Source: Dethiosulfovibrio faecalis
GTDB lineage: Bacteria; Synergistota; Synergistia; Synergistales; Dethiosulfovibrionaceae
DNA length: 64,000 bases
Direction: 5' to 3'
Assembly: GCF_021568795.1 (NCBI RefSeq)
Contig: NZ_JAKGUE010000008.1
Span: 1-64,000 of the forward strand
In this document: positions 18,824 to 26,825 of the stretch, one piece after another
Position numbering within the stretch: the stretch's first letter is position 1
Layout of the letters: each line of letters starts with the position of its first letter
Position numbers and translations under genes: made by a program
The notes under the pieces: generated by a model
What the model was told of the DNA's origin: nothing
What the model saw: the letters and a program-made list of their open reading frames with translations, nothing else
Database searches by the model: none

Positions 18824-19774
18824 CTACTTGCCCTGCTGCTTTTTGACGGCCTCGACTATCGCCGTGAGTCCCTTCACGTCTTTCTCCATGAAGGATGTGA
18901 AGTCCTTCGAGTCCATGTAACGGATGCCCAGCTTTCTCTTGTCCATGAATCCCTGGAACTCGGGATCCGCCACCGCCTTGGCGAAGGCCTCCTCGAGGGT
19001 CGACTTGACGTTCTCGGGGGTTCCCTTAGGCACAGCCAGGCCTCTCCACGTACCGGTGACTATGGGATATCCCAGCTCGGTCATGGTAGGAACCTCGGGC
19101 AGGCCGGCGAGCCTGGCGTCGGAGCAGACTCCCAGGGCCTTGAGCTGTTTCGCCTGTATCTGGGAGATGGCCTCTCCGGGGTTGACCATGGTGAAGTCCA
19201 CGTGGCCGCCCATGACGGCGGGGATGGCCTCGGCCGCTCCGTTATAGGGGATCTGGTTGAAGGTAACGTTCTGGTTGAGCTCCAGGGCCAGGAGGTAGAA
19301 GTTCGGCTTCGCCGTGCTGGCGAACTTGACGCTGCCCGAGTCGGCCTTGGCCGATTCGATCAGTTTCTCGACGGACTGGAACTCCGAGTCCGGACGGACC
19401 AGGACGATTGCTGGGTCCTCGTTGACCAGAGCTATGGCGTCGAAGTCGGAGGGCTTCACCTGGGCCAGCCCCATCTGGAAGAGCCAGGCTATCTCTCTGG
19501 TGACCATGGTGACGGTGTATCCGTCTTTCTTGGACATGGCTCCCTCGGTCATTCCCACGGCACCGCTGCCCCCGGTCTTGTTGATGATGACGACTGGCTG
19601 TCCCAGGTATTTCTCGGCTACGCTGGCCAAAGAGCGGGCTACTGCGTCGGTGCCCCCTCCGGCGGAGAAGGGGACGATGAGCTTGACGTTCTTGGCGGGG
19701 AAATCCGCCGCCATGGCGCCGGTGGCTGCGAGAACCACGGTCAGAGCTACTAGAAGCGACAACAGACGTTTCAT
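18824..19774 (-). CDS. tctC: tripartite tricarboxylate transporter substrate-binding protein TctC
   Basis: A 316-residue exported binding protein of the Bug/TctC family. It has a signal peptide ending at GAMA (about residue 22), then KLIVPFSAGGGTDAVARSLA (the ligand-binding loop), VVINKTGGSGAVG, and the C-terminal half with GTWRGLAVPKGTPENV. It captures a carboxylate and hands it to TctBA. GGGAGG precedes the ATG. Encoded after kdgK on the same strand, it probably belongs to one operon with iclR-eda-kdgK, though a separate promoter in the 71-base gap cannot be excluded. Confidence 0.95.
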   Translation of the reverse strand: MKRLLSLLVALTVVLAATGAMAADFPAKNVKLIVPFSAGGGTDAVARSLASVAEKYLGQPVVIINKTGGSGAVGMTEGAMSKKDGYTVTMVTREIAWLFQMGLAQVKPSDFDAIALVNEDPAIVLVRPDSEFQSVEKLIESAKADSGSVKFASTAKPNFYLLALELNQNVTFNQIPYNGAAEAIPAVMGGHVDFTMVNPGEAISQIQAKQLKALGVCSDARLAGLPEVPTMTELGYPIVTGTWRGLAVPKGTPENVKSTLEEAFAKAVADPEFQGFMDKRKLGIRYMDSKDFTSFMEKDVKGLTAIVEAVKKQQGK

Positions 19775-19845
19775 TGTTTTTGTTCCTCCCTATATGTGAT
19801 TTATTCGTATCACCTATCCCGATCGAGTCGGGTAATGGCCTCGGT

Positions 19846-20877
19846 CTATCTCTGGACCCTTCCGGAGCCGTCCCCTCCCATAAGGGTGAGGACGTCCTCT
19901 CGGGAGACCAGGTTGAAGTCGCCGTATACCGTGTGTTTCAGTGCCGAGGCGGCTACTGCGAACTCAAGTGCGTCCGATCGGCTCTCGAAGGATCTCATTC
20001 CGTGGATCAGTCCGGCCCCGAAAGAGTCTCCTCCTCCGATGCGGTCAACTATAGGGGTTATGTCGTACCGTCGGCTGAAGACGGTGTCCTCTCCTCTGGT
20101 GGCCAGCATGGCGGACCATCCGTTGTGGTCGGCGCTGTGGCTTTCCCTCAGAGTTACGGCCAGGCTCTTCATGTTCGGGTAGGTCTCCAGGACCTTTCTC
20201 CCCAGTTTTTCGTAGGCCGACCTGTCCAGCTTTCCGGAGGTGACGTCCGAGTCCACCTGAATGCCCAGGCTCTTCTGACAGTCCTCCTCGTTGGCTATGG
20301 CCACGTCCACGTATTTGGCTATCTCCGTCATGACCTCCGTGGCGGGCTTGCCCCACTTCCAGAGTTTCTTGCGGTAGTTGAGGTCGCAGGAGACGGTGAT
20401 ACCCCGTCTCTTACAAGCCTGGAGAGCCTCCATGACCAGGTCGGAGGTTCCCTCCGCCACCGCGGGGGTTATCCCCGTGGTGTGGAACCACTGGACTCCC
20501 TCAAGAACGGCGTCCCAGTCGAAGTCTCCCGGTTTTGCCCGGGCGATGGAGGAGTCGGCCCTGTCGTATACCACCTTGGACGGGCGGCAGCAGGCCCCGG
20601 TCTCGGCGTAGTATATTCCGACCCGGTCGCCGCTTCTCCTTATGAGGGAGGTGTCCACCCCGTGTCTTCTCAATTCGGCCGTGCAGGCGTCTCCTATCGG
20701 GTTGGCCGGGAGGGCGGTCACTAAGGCGACGTCCTCACCGTAGTTCGCAAGGGAGACCGCTACGTTTCCCTCGGCTCCTCCGAAGGTCCCTACGAGGTCG
20801 GAGGTCTGAAAGAGTTTTTCCTTGCCCTTGGGGGAGAGTCTAAGCATTATCTCCCCGAACGTGACGATGGCGGCCAT
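19846..20877 (-). CDS. kdgK: 2-dehydro-3-deoxygluconate kinase (PfkB family)
   Basis: A 343-residue cytoplasmic ribokinase-family sugar kinase. It shows the N-terminal FGEIMLRLSP, GGAEGNVAVSLANYG (PfkB signature 1 region), and the C-terminal anion hole and catalytic base in DRIGGGDSFGAGLIHG, a GGGD variant of the usual GAGD. It phosphorylates 2-keto-3-deoxygluconate to KDPG, the substrate of the aldolase encoded one base upstream. The pair completes the lower part of sugar-acid breakdown. Related PfkB kinases act on similar sugars, so the assignment rests partly on context. Confidence 0.88.
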   Translation of the reverse strand: MAAIVTFGEIMLRLSPKGKEKLFQTSDLVGTFGGAEGNVAVSLANYGEDVALVTALPANPIGDACTAELRRHGVDTSLIRRSGDRVGIYYAETGACCRPSKVVYDRADSSIARAKPGDFDWDAVLEGVQWFHTTGITPAVAEGTSDLVMEALQACKRRGITVSCDLNYRKKLWKWGKPATEVMTEIAKYVDVAIANEEDCQKSLGIQVDSDVTSGKLDRSAYEKLGRKVLETYPNMKSLAVTLRESHSADHNGWSAMLATRGEDTVFSRRYDITPIVDRIGGGDSFGAGLIHGMRSFESRSDALEFAVAASALKHTVYGDFNLVSREDVLTLMGGDGSGRVQR

Positions 20878-20878
20878 C

Positions 20879-21526
20879 CTATCTGCCTCCTCTTACTTCC
20901 GCTATTCGGTCCATGATTCTGCGGGCCGTCTCTGCGACCAGTTCCATGTCTCCCGATACGCCTCCTGGCTTGGTGAGGGCTCCACCCATACCTACCGCGA
21001 AGGCTCCCGCGGCGAACCACCTGTCCAGGTTATCCAGGGAAACCCCTCCGGTGGGCATTATCCTGGCGTTGGGCACAGGCCCTTTTACGGCCTTTATGAA
21101 AGACGGTCCCAGCACCTCGCCGGGGAAGGCCTTGACCACGTCGGCCCCCATCTCCAGGGCCCTTATCAGCTCGGTTACCGTTCCGACTCCGGGCATACAG
21201 GGAACGGAATAGCGGTTGCAGATTTTCAAAACCTCCTCGTTGAGGTTGGGCGCCACGATGAACTTGGCTCCGGCTAGGATGCAGGCCCTTGCCGTCTCCG
21301 GGTCCAGCACCGTCCCGGCCCCCAGGAGAGGACCTCCCTCGGAGGCCATGGTCTCCAGTATGTCGATCGCCCCTGGGACCGTCATGGTGACCTCTACCGC
21401 CGGGATCCCACCGGCGTTCACCGCCTTGGCCAGGTCCATACCCTGTCTGGCGTTCTCGGCCCTTATGACCGCCACCACTCCGGCCTCTCCGATGGAACGG
21501 ATTATTCCGGCCTTGTCGCTTGCCAT
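20879..21526 (-). CDS. eda: KDPG / 4-hydroxy-2-oxoglutarate aldolase
   Basis: A 215-residue class I aldolase that splits 2-keto-3-deoxy-6-phosphogluconate to pyruvate and glyceraldehyde-3-phosphate. The barrel signatures are intact: VVAVIRAENA, the catalytic glutamate in VEVTMTVPGA, GAGTVLD, the phosphate-site PGVGTVTEL, the Schiff-base lysine in ADVVKAFPGE, and MPTGGVS. It lies between the IclR regulator and the KDG kinase with tiny gaps, in one operon. Confidence 0.93.
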   Translation of the reverse strand: MASDKAGIIRSIGEAGVVAVIRAENARQGMDLAKAVNAGGIPAVEVTMTVPGAIDILETMASEGGPLLGAGTVLDPETARACILAGAKFIVAPNLNEEVLKICNRYSVPCMPGVGTVTELIRALEMGADVVKAFPGEVLGPSFIKAVKGPVPNARIMPTGGVSLDNLDRWFAAGAFAVGMGGALTKPGGVSGDMELVAETARRIMDRIAEVRGGR

Positions 21527-21541
21527 AGTCCTTATTCCTCC

Positions 21542-22309
21542 TTATTTCGACCCGTTCAGAAGGGCCGATATATCGGAGGCGGCTTCCTTTACCGCCTCTC
21601 CCAACGCGGCTACGTCGCCGTCCTCCAGCCTGTAGGCCGGTACCGATACGCTTATGGCCCCTACCGGGAGTTTTTCCTCGCCCCTCAGGATGGCGGACCC
21701 CACGCAGCGTATCCCTTCCTCGTTTTCCTCGTTTTCCGAGGCATAACCCCTCAGCCTTACAGAGTCGAGAATGAGGAACAGCTCTTTCTCGGATGCGACG
21801 GTCTTATCGGTCTTCGGATCCCATGTAGCCGAGCTCAGATAGCTCCTCAGCTCTTCCTCCGGAAGGTTGGCCAGTATGGCCCTTCCCGCGGCGGTGGTGT
21901 GGAGACAGAGAGAGGCCCCTACTCGGGATCTCATCCCCACCGGATGGGGGCTCTCCATCTTGTCCACGTAGTAGGCCTGTTTGCCGTCGAAGGCAGTTAG
22001 GTGGACCGTCTCCCTGGTCCCCTCCCAGAGTCTTCTGATCACTGTCTGTCCCAGTTTTGGGAGGACCCATCTCGCTTTGAAGGCGTCCGCCCAGGCCAAC
22101 ACGGCGGGGCCTATGACGTACCCTCCGTCGCTGCTCTGGATGACCGCCTTTCCCGAGACCAATCCCTGAAGGATCCTGTGTACCGTTGCCTTGGGAAGGC
22201 CGGTGGCCTCGGCGATATCGGTTATGCCGGTTCTATCGCTGGCGCTCGACATCAGGTCCAGTATCGCGATGGCCCTGTCAAGGACCCTGATTCCGCCGTT
22301 TTCGGCCAT
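21542..22309 (-). CDS. IclR-family transcriptional regulator (KdgR-like)
   Basis: A 255-residue regulator with an N-terminal winged helix (about 8-65; RAIAILDLMSSASDRTGITDIAEATGLPKATVHRIL read as consecutive parts) and a C-terminal IclR effector domain (about 80-250; RETVHLTAFDGKQAYYVDK, LHTTAAGRAILA). It is the first gene of the eda-kdgK-tct set and is likely autoregulated together with it. KDG or another sugar acid is the probable effector, by analogy with KdgR. A good promoter lies at 22357-22385. Confidence 0.9.
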   Translation of the reverse strand: MAENGGIRVLDRAIAILDLMSSASDRTGITDIAEATGLPKATVHRILQGLVSGKAVIQSSDGGYVIGPAVLAWADAFKARWVLPKLGQTVIRRLWEGTRETVHLTAFDGKQAYYVDKMESPHPVGMRSRVGASLCLHTTAAGRAILANLPEEELRSYLSSATWDPKTDKTVASEKELFLILDSVRLRGYASENEENEEGIRCVGSAILRGEEKLPVGAISVSVPAYRLEDGDVAALGEAVKEAASDISALLNGSK

Positions 22310-22356
22310 TCATCTCATCCCTCTCGATTTGATCGTGACGTTTGTGGAACGACATA

Positions 22357-22385
22357 AGATTACCTCCGAGGTGTTGTTCCGTCAA
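22357..22385 (-). promoter_or_regulatory. promoter of the iclR-eda-kdgK(-tct) operon
   Basis: On the - strand: TTGACG, 17-base spacer, TAATCT, 48 bases before the iclR start. The spacer contains CCTCGGAGG, an inverted repeat within which a repressor could bind. Confidence 0.65.
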
Positions 22386-22406
22386 GCGATATTCCTTTTT
22401 GCCAAA

Positions 22407-22437
22407 TGAAAAAACCCCGAACTCGTCGGGGTTTCTT
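22407..22437 (-). terminator. intrinsic terminator after the VOC gene
   Basis: On the - strand AAACCCCGA-CGAGT-TCGGGGTTTTTTC: a perfect stem followed directly by six T. It isolates the VOC/flavin-reductase pair from the iclR promoter just downstream. Confidence 0.9.
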
Positions 22438-22486
22438 TTCGTAGATTCTCTTATGGATATCTCTGAAAACTTACGTTCGCATCTCG

Positions 22487-22852
22487 TCAGAGGGCGGTTC
22501 CGACGTCCTGGCAGAGTTCCAGGGTCTCGCCGTCGGGGCCATGGAAGAATAGGATTTTTCCTCCCTGGAAGGGCATGATTCCGTCCTTGTTCAGATGGAT
22601 CCCGCTTTCCTCCAGCTTTTCAACGGTTTCGTCCATGTCCTCCACCACGAAGGCCAGATGGATAGCTCCGTTGTGTTCCGTCATAGGGGCCTTCTCGACC
22701 AGTTCGAATGTCGTGTCACCGGCGGTTATGAAGGCCAGACGGCTGGTAGGGGTGTCTATCCTGTGGCTGAGGCGGCATCCAAGCCGATCAACGTAGAAAG
22801 AGAGGGATCTCTCCAGGTTCGATACCCTGATGCCTACGTGGGCGGACCTCAT
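22487..22852 (-). CDS. VOC-family (glyoxalase-like) protein
   Basis: A 121-residue cytoplasmic protein of the vicinal oxygen chelate fold. It has two beta-alpha-beta-beta-beta units beginning HVGIRVSNLERSLSFY and HLAFVVEDMDETVEKLEE, with H5, E49, H66 and E112 at the usual metal-ligand places, and FFHGPDGETLELCQ near the end. Members include glyoxalase I and methylmalonyl-CoA epimerase; the size suits lactoylglutathione-lyase-like proteins. Its ATG overlaps the flavin-reductase stop (ATGA). The frame stays open far upstream to 23980, but that part is out of frame with real genes and is not coding. Confidence 0.85.
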   Translation of the reverse strand: MRSAHVGIRVSNLERSLSFYVDRLGCRLSHRIDTPTSRLAFITAGDTTFELVEKAPMTEHNGAIHLAFVVEDMDETVEKLEESGIHLNKDGIMPFQGGKILFFHGPDGETLELCQDVGTAL

Positions 22853-23433
22853 GGTTTTTCCTCCTCCAGGAATCTCCTGCCGGCCTTGTAGGCCCGGGCG
22901 ATCTCCGAGCCCATTCGGTAGTAACGGCCCGACTGAGGCATGAATATGACCGGTCGGACCTTTTCCGGCGAGGGGTTGCCCTTTTCGTCCATACAGTCGT
23001 CGTCCACCCAGCAGGCCACGACCTCGCCTATGAACTGAACGTGGGATCCTATCTCCACGGTCTTGATCAGCCGGCATTCCATGGATATGGGGAACTCCTC
23101 TATAGTGGGGGCGTCCACCTTGGTTCCCTTCACGGCAGTGAGCTTCGTCAGGGCGAATTTGTCGTGTTCTGCGCCGGAGCATAGGCCGAACAGGTCCGCC
23201 TGCTCGACCAGGTCTTCCGAGGGAATGTTGACTGTGAAGGCCTCTCTCTCCGAGATGGCTCCGTAGGTGTATCTTTCCTTCCTGACCGCTACAGCCACGC
23301 AGGGCGGCTCGGAGCAGCAGACTCCACCCCAGGCCGCTGCCATCCCGTTGGGTGCGCCGTTTTCGTCGTAGGTTGCCACTATGAGGTCCGGCGCCGGGTA
23401 GAGAGGCGTGACGGTTCCGATGTCTTTTTTCAT
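22849..23433 (-). CDS. flavin reductase-like FMN-binding protein
   Basis: A 194-residue protein of the flavin_reductase (split-barrel FMN-binding) family. It shows TPLYPAPDLIVATYDENGAPNGMAAAWGG at the N-terminus (in parts), CVAVAVRKERYTYGAI, FTVNIPSEDLVEQADLFG and ISMECRLIKTVEIGSH. Small anaerobe members act as FMN-dependent reductases for metals, oxygen or flavin, and the substrate is unknown. CSEPPC and CSGAEHD give several cysteines. It is translationally coupled to the VOC gene and has its own 5' region next to the inverted-repeat element. Confidence 0.88.
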   Translation of the reverse strand: MKKDIGTVTPLYPAPDLIVATYDENGAPNGMAAAWGGVCCSEPPCVAVAVRKERYTYGAISEREAFTVNIPSEDLVEQADLFGLCSGAEHDKFALTKLTAVKGTKVDAPTIEEFPISMECRLIKTVEIGSHVQFIGEVVACWVDDDCMDEKGNPSPEKVRPVIFMPQSGRYYRMGSEIARAYKAGRRFLEEEKP

Positions 23434-23463
23434 CGCTATACAGCTCCTTTCTCCGGATGGGAG

Positions 23464-23722
23464 ATATGGGTGTCTCTAAAAACGCTGATCTTCGGAGAGG
23501 TCGTCCCGTCTCCGCCCTGTCTCGCCCGGTCGTATTTTCGATCTGCCTGTTTCGTACGGACCGCCTCGGAGGGCACGTCCTGTGCCCCCTCGGCTTGGGG
23601 CGACGTCCTGTCGCCCCATCCGTACTACACGACGGCAAATTCGAAAATACGGGCTCGAATGGGCTCCGCCGGGACGACCTCTCCGAGGACGCTTGGACGT
23701 GAGTTTTTAGAGGTCCCCGTAT
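23464..23722. repeat. large imperfect inverted-repeat element with two central hairpins
   Basis: About 259 bases that fold on themselves. The ends match in 16 of 20 positions (ATATGGGTGTCTCTAAAAAC against the complement of 23703-23722). A 17-base arm at 23492-23508 pairs perfectly with 23670-23686. Further paired blocks are 23531-23541 with 23641-23651 and 23554-23560 with 23619-23625. In the centre are two hairpins, 23571-23587 and 23597-23617, both with loop GTCCT. Coding frames across it are short and unlike any family. It could be a MITE-like non-autonomous mobile element or a structured RNA. I found no second copy in this window by eye. Confidence 0.7.
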
Positions 23723-23810
23723 GATATAGTTCCAAGTATAGTGTAAAATTTCAGCTCTGGGCTCTCTTGGAAGAAGGGGATGGGCCTTTATTTTTGGGAG
23801 GTGCTTATCC

Positions 23811-24527
23811 TTGTTTCGATCCGTCTTGACTTCCATGCTGGACAACTGGAGGGACCGGGTTGTCCCGGTCCTATGGGCCGCCTTTTTGGCCGGTATATTG
23901 ATAGCCCTGTCCGGCAAGGTCGCCGATCTGACCGATGGAGCCGTTCCCTCCGGCCTCGGTCGCGATGCCCGAGAGGCCATAAGGGCGGATCTGGAGGACC
24001 TGGTCCCGGTTCGTCTAGCCCTTTTCGACGAGTGGGCGGCGGGGCAGAGGAGGGCCGATGGGTCCGACCCTGTGGAGACCGCAGGGGCCCTGTTGAGGTA
24101 TTTCCGTCACGACGGAGGGGCTCTTTTCTTCCTCGGATCGACCGACGCCTCCCGCCTTACGTCATGGGCGGGAAGGATCAAGAGGAGACTCCATCCCTTG
24201 CCGTCTTTTTCCCTTCTACTGGGAGCTCTGGTCCTTTCTACCGTGATGTGTTTTCAAAGCGACGTCAGGGGCTGGAGGGTCGCCGGTTATTTCAGCTCCA
24301 GACTGCTGGTCGCGGCGGCCTTTCTGTGGGGAGCTCTCGGCCTTGTCGAGACTCTGGGGGAACTGTGGCTGATGGGTTCCGCCATGGGCTCCCTTCCTTC
24401 TCTTCCGTCGAACGTGGCTCTATGGGGTATGGTGCTTGCCTCCGGGCCGGTGTTGTCCGCCTGTTTGACCCTCATGGCTCTGTGCTGTCTCTACGTCGCA
24501 CTCGGGGCCCTCTTTCCCGACCCCTGA
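23811..24527 (+). CDS. hypothetical four-helix membrane protein
   Basis: A 238-residue protein I do not recognise. It has a membrane segment near 20-38 and three more at about 134-152, 165-185 and 200-232. A soluble loop at about 40-130, rich in acidic residues and arginine, lies between the first and second. It starts with TTG at 23811 behind GGGAGG, eight to nine bases upstream; a longer frame from 23780 overlaps another phase and lacks a site. Its last 37 bases overlap tail-to-tail with the CoA-ligase gene on the other strand. It is transcribed alone, away from the inverted-repeat element. Confidence 0.65.
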   Translation: MFRSVLTSMLDNWRDRVVPVLWAAFLAGILIALSGKVADLTDGAVPSGLGRDAREAIRADLEDLVPVRLALFDEWAAGQRRADGSDPVETAGALLRYFRHDGGALFFLGSTDASRLTSWAGRIKRRLHPLPSFSLLLGALVLSTVMCFQSDVRGWRVAGYFSSRLLVAAAFLWGALGLVETLGELWLMGSAMGSLPSLPSNVALWGMVLASGPVLSACLTLMALCCLYVALGALFPDP

Positions 24528-25498
24528 TATGACGAGGGCCTTTTGCCCCAGCCCTCCAGATCGTTTGCCCAGTCCATGGGATCGGTTCCGATCTCCTCGA
24601 TCCTTCCCAGTACGGATAGTCTCGGATAGCCGTTGCCGCAGTGGCAGGGGGACCGGTCCAACAGGGCCAGGTCTCCGGTCTTGTATCGAAGCAGCGGCAT
24701 GCCGTGGGCTCCGTAGGTGGTTATGACCAGAGCCCCGGGCGTTCCGTCCGGACGGGGATTTCCCCGTCGGTCCAGGACCTCGGCCAGTATGCCCGGCCTC
24801 ACGTGCATGCCCCTGTGGAAGCGGCATTCCAGCGCTCCTCCGTAGCCTCCCTCCCTGCATCCCCAGTGATCGAATATCTCCGCTCCGGTGACTTCCGAGA
24901 AGGCCTCCCTCGTCCGATGGCTTAACAGGGCCCCGGAGGACAGGGCCGATCTGAGCCGGACTCGAAGCCGTCGTCCTTTCAGTCCCCTAGCCACAGCAGC
25001 CAGCTGTGCCGGGGTTCCGGCCAGGACGTCCCATCTGCCCTCGGTCAACCCTTCCATGAGCTCCCGAAGATCCATGGATCCTCTGGCCGTGGCGACAAGG
25101 CCGACTTTCTTCGCCGCCGTAATCAGCATATCCCTGACGGACCATCTGGATTCGCCGGGGTAGAGTACCGCCAGTCTGTCGCCGGAGGAGCAGAAGGTGG
25201 TGAGCCCCCAGGCGAAGTAGCGGACCGTCCTCTCCAGGTCCAACGGCGACAGATAGACCCTCTTGGGTGGCCCGGTGGTGCCGGAGGAGCTCAGTGTGAC
25301 TATCCTCCCTATGTCTCCCGGAGGAACCAGTACCATCTCCCTCCCACGGCGGCGCAGTTCGTCCTCTTCGAGCAGTGGAAAGGATCCCAGGTCCTCCGGG
25401 GATTCCAGTCTCTTCGGGCAGTTTCTCAGTCTCTCCCTCCAGTAGGGGGCGGTTCTCATCCTCTCTATGGACGAGTTGAGCTCTTTTATTACATCCAT
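24491..25498 (-). CDS. phenylacetate-CoA-ligase-like AMP-forming enzyme (DVU_1553 type)
   Basis: A 335-residue adenylating enzyme. It has the P-loop TLSSSGTTGPPKRVYLS near 66-82, a substrate-domain DHWGCREGGYGGALEC, and the AMP-site LLRYKTGDLALL. A CHCGNGYPRLSVLGR zinc/hinge motif is near the end. PaaK relatives have about 100 more residues forming a C-terminal lid domain, and this protein stops soon after the hinge, so it looks C-terminally shortened. It is the last gene of the aldehyde-oxidoreductase accessory operon, one base after the radical SAM gene. I place it in the DVU_1553 family from memory of that neighbourhood. Its acid substrate is unknown. Confidence 0.78.
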   Translation of the reverse strand: MDVIKELNSSIERMRTAPYWRERLRNCPKRLESPEDLGSFPLLEEDELRRRGREMVLVPPGDIGRIVTLSSSGTTGPPKRVYLSPLDLERTVRYFAWGLTTFCSSGDRLAVLYPGESRWSVRDMLITAAKKVGLVATARGSMDLRELMEGLTEGRWDVLAGTPAQLAAVARGLKGRRLRVRLRSALSSGALLSHRTREAFSEVTGAEIFDHWGCREGGYGGALECRFHRGMHVRPGILAEVLDRRGNPRPDGTPGALVITTYGAHGMPLLRYKTGDLALLDRSPCHCGNGYPRLSVLGRIEEIGTDPMDWANDLEGWGKRPSSYQGSGKRAPSAT

Positions 25499-25499
25499 T

Positions 25500-26825
25500 T
25501 TATCTCTCCGGGTATAGTGGGGTTCCGTCGGAGGCGGTGCAGTACCTGGCGCAGAAGGGGATCAGCCTGCCCCCGGGGCCCACCACGTGGATGCAGCAGT
25601 TCTTCAGCCTTTCCAGGTCGACTGTGTAGCAGTCCTGGAAGGCCATGCAGGACAGAGTGAAGGTCCGTCGGGACCTCTTTGCCAGAAAGCGGTCCCAAAG
25701 GGCGAAGGGGCCGTCCAATTTGGATGGAGCAGTGGGAGGGGACCATCTTCCCTTGACGTTTTTCACCGTTCCCGACCGGTGACCTTCCGCCTCGTCTCTC
25801 CCGCGGCAGCTTCCTCTGGGGCTCGGTCTGGGCCGTCCCATGTCGTCTATCACGAAGTCTCCATGCCAGGAGCACAGTGAGTGCTCTCACCCTGGCGGCA
25901 CCAGGTCTCTTTTGGCGAAAAGACCGTCGGTCTGGGACTCCACCAGCTCCAGGACCTCCGGCAGGGTCACTCTGTTTTCGTCCTTCGGCCTGTAGGGTAT
26001 CCTGCCGAAATAGCTCACCGGCTGGAGGTGAACTCCTCTGACGGTGGGCACGCGGGACAGTCCGTATCGGATTATCCTTCCTATCTGGTCCAGGTTTCGC
26101 CCGGGCACCAAGGTCGCCACCAGGGTTGCAGCCACCCCCGTTCGGGAGCAGTTCTCCAAAGCCCTCGACTTGACCTTCGCCATAGGGCGACCTCTCATGG
26201 CCCGGTGGACCGAGTCGTCCATCCCGTCGAACTGAAGATATACCGAGTCGAGACCGGCTCGGGCCAGTTTCTCCAGGTAGGGCAGGTCTCGGGATATCCT
26301 GAGTCCGTTGCTGTTGAGCTGGATGAAGTCGAATCCCATGGATCTGGCCCTTTTCACGAGATAGGGCAGGTCGTCCCTCACGGTCGGTTCCCCTCCGGAT
26401 AGCTGGAGGACGCATTCCTCCCTTTTTGAGAGGGCTTCCAGCCGTCGTATCAGCTCGTCCATAGGGACGTCCGAGCCGCCTTCGCTTCCGTCGGCGAAAC
26501 AGAAGGGGCATCGGAGGTCGCATCTCTTCGTCACCTCCAGGACGGCGGTGCAGGTTCCCTGACGGTGATCCGGGCAGAGTCCGCAGTCATAGGGACATCC
26601 CTCCATCTCGGATGTCTGGGGGTTGCCTCGGGGAGAGCGGTCTAGACTGCGGTACCAGTTCTCCATGGATGGGCGTCCTCGCCATATGATCGACGAGAAA
26701 TCTCCGTGTTCGGGGCAGGTCTTCTCCAGGAAAACCAGGGATCCCCGCCTTACCCTTGCGGCGGGGATCCTCCTGAGGCACTCGGGGCAGAGGCTCTCGG
26801 TCCTGCCGATTTCCCTACCTTCCAT
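25500..26825 (-). CDS. trsS: radical SAM selenoprotein (TrsS type), read through in-frame UGA
   Basis: A 441-residue protein when the TGA at 25887-25889 is read as selenocysteine (U313). The N-terminus has zinc-type pairs C13-C16, then GCPYDCGLC (77-84), and the radical SAM CxxxCxxC at C102/C106/C109 in KRCDLRCPFCFA. The SAM-binding GGEP follows. After U313 the same frame continues EHSLCSWHGDFVIDDMGRP and ends with FCARYC and SDGTPLYPER. The conserved-looking PPGUEHSLCS motif parallels PPxCxHPxCS of related tetraether-synthase-like radical SAM proteins. A conventional gene caller would split this into 312 and about 117 residues. It lies inside the aldehyde oxidoreductase operon, overlapping the previous gene by 11 bases. 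Confidence 0.87.
25859..25872 (-). promoter_or_regulatory. candidate bacterial SECIS apical hairpin for trsS
   Basis: On the - strand, 15-28 bases after the UGA: CTCC-TGGCAT-GGAG. The loop carries GG about 20 bases from the UGA, within the range for bacterial SECIS elements. A competing hairpin GAGCAC-TCACT-GTGCTC directly after the UGA overlaps it. Confidence 0.5.

Noticed and set aside
23457..23724. Short + strand frames of 81 and 84 codons
   Set aside because: They lie wholly inside the palindromic element, with no family resemblance.
22853..23980. Long upstream extension of the VOC frame
   Set aside because: It runs out of phase through the flavin reductase and the inverted-repeat element; the true VOC start is the ATG at 22852 overlapping the previous stop.
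25500..25853. Separate 117-residue gene after the radical SAM gene
   Set aside because: It is in the same frame as the upstream gene with only a UGA between, lacks its own start site, and carries the expected C-terminal cysteine motifs of that protein.
25872..25886. GAGCAC-TCACT-GTGCTC hairpin directly after the trsS UGA as the SECIS
   Set aside because: The loop has no G and is too close to the UGA; the overlapping CTCC-TGGCAT-GGAG hairpin fits bacterial SECIS rules better.
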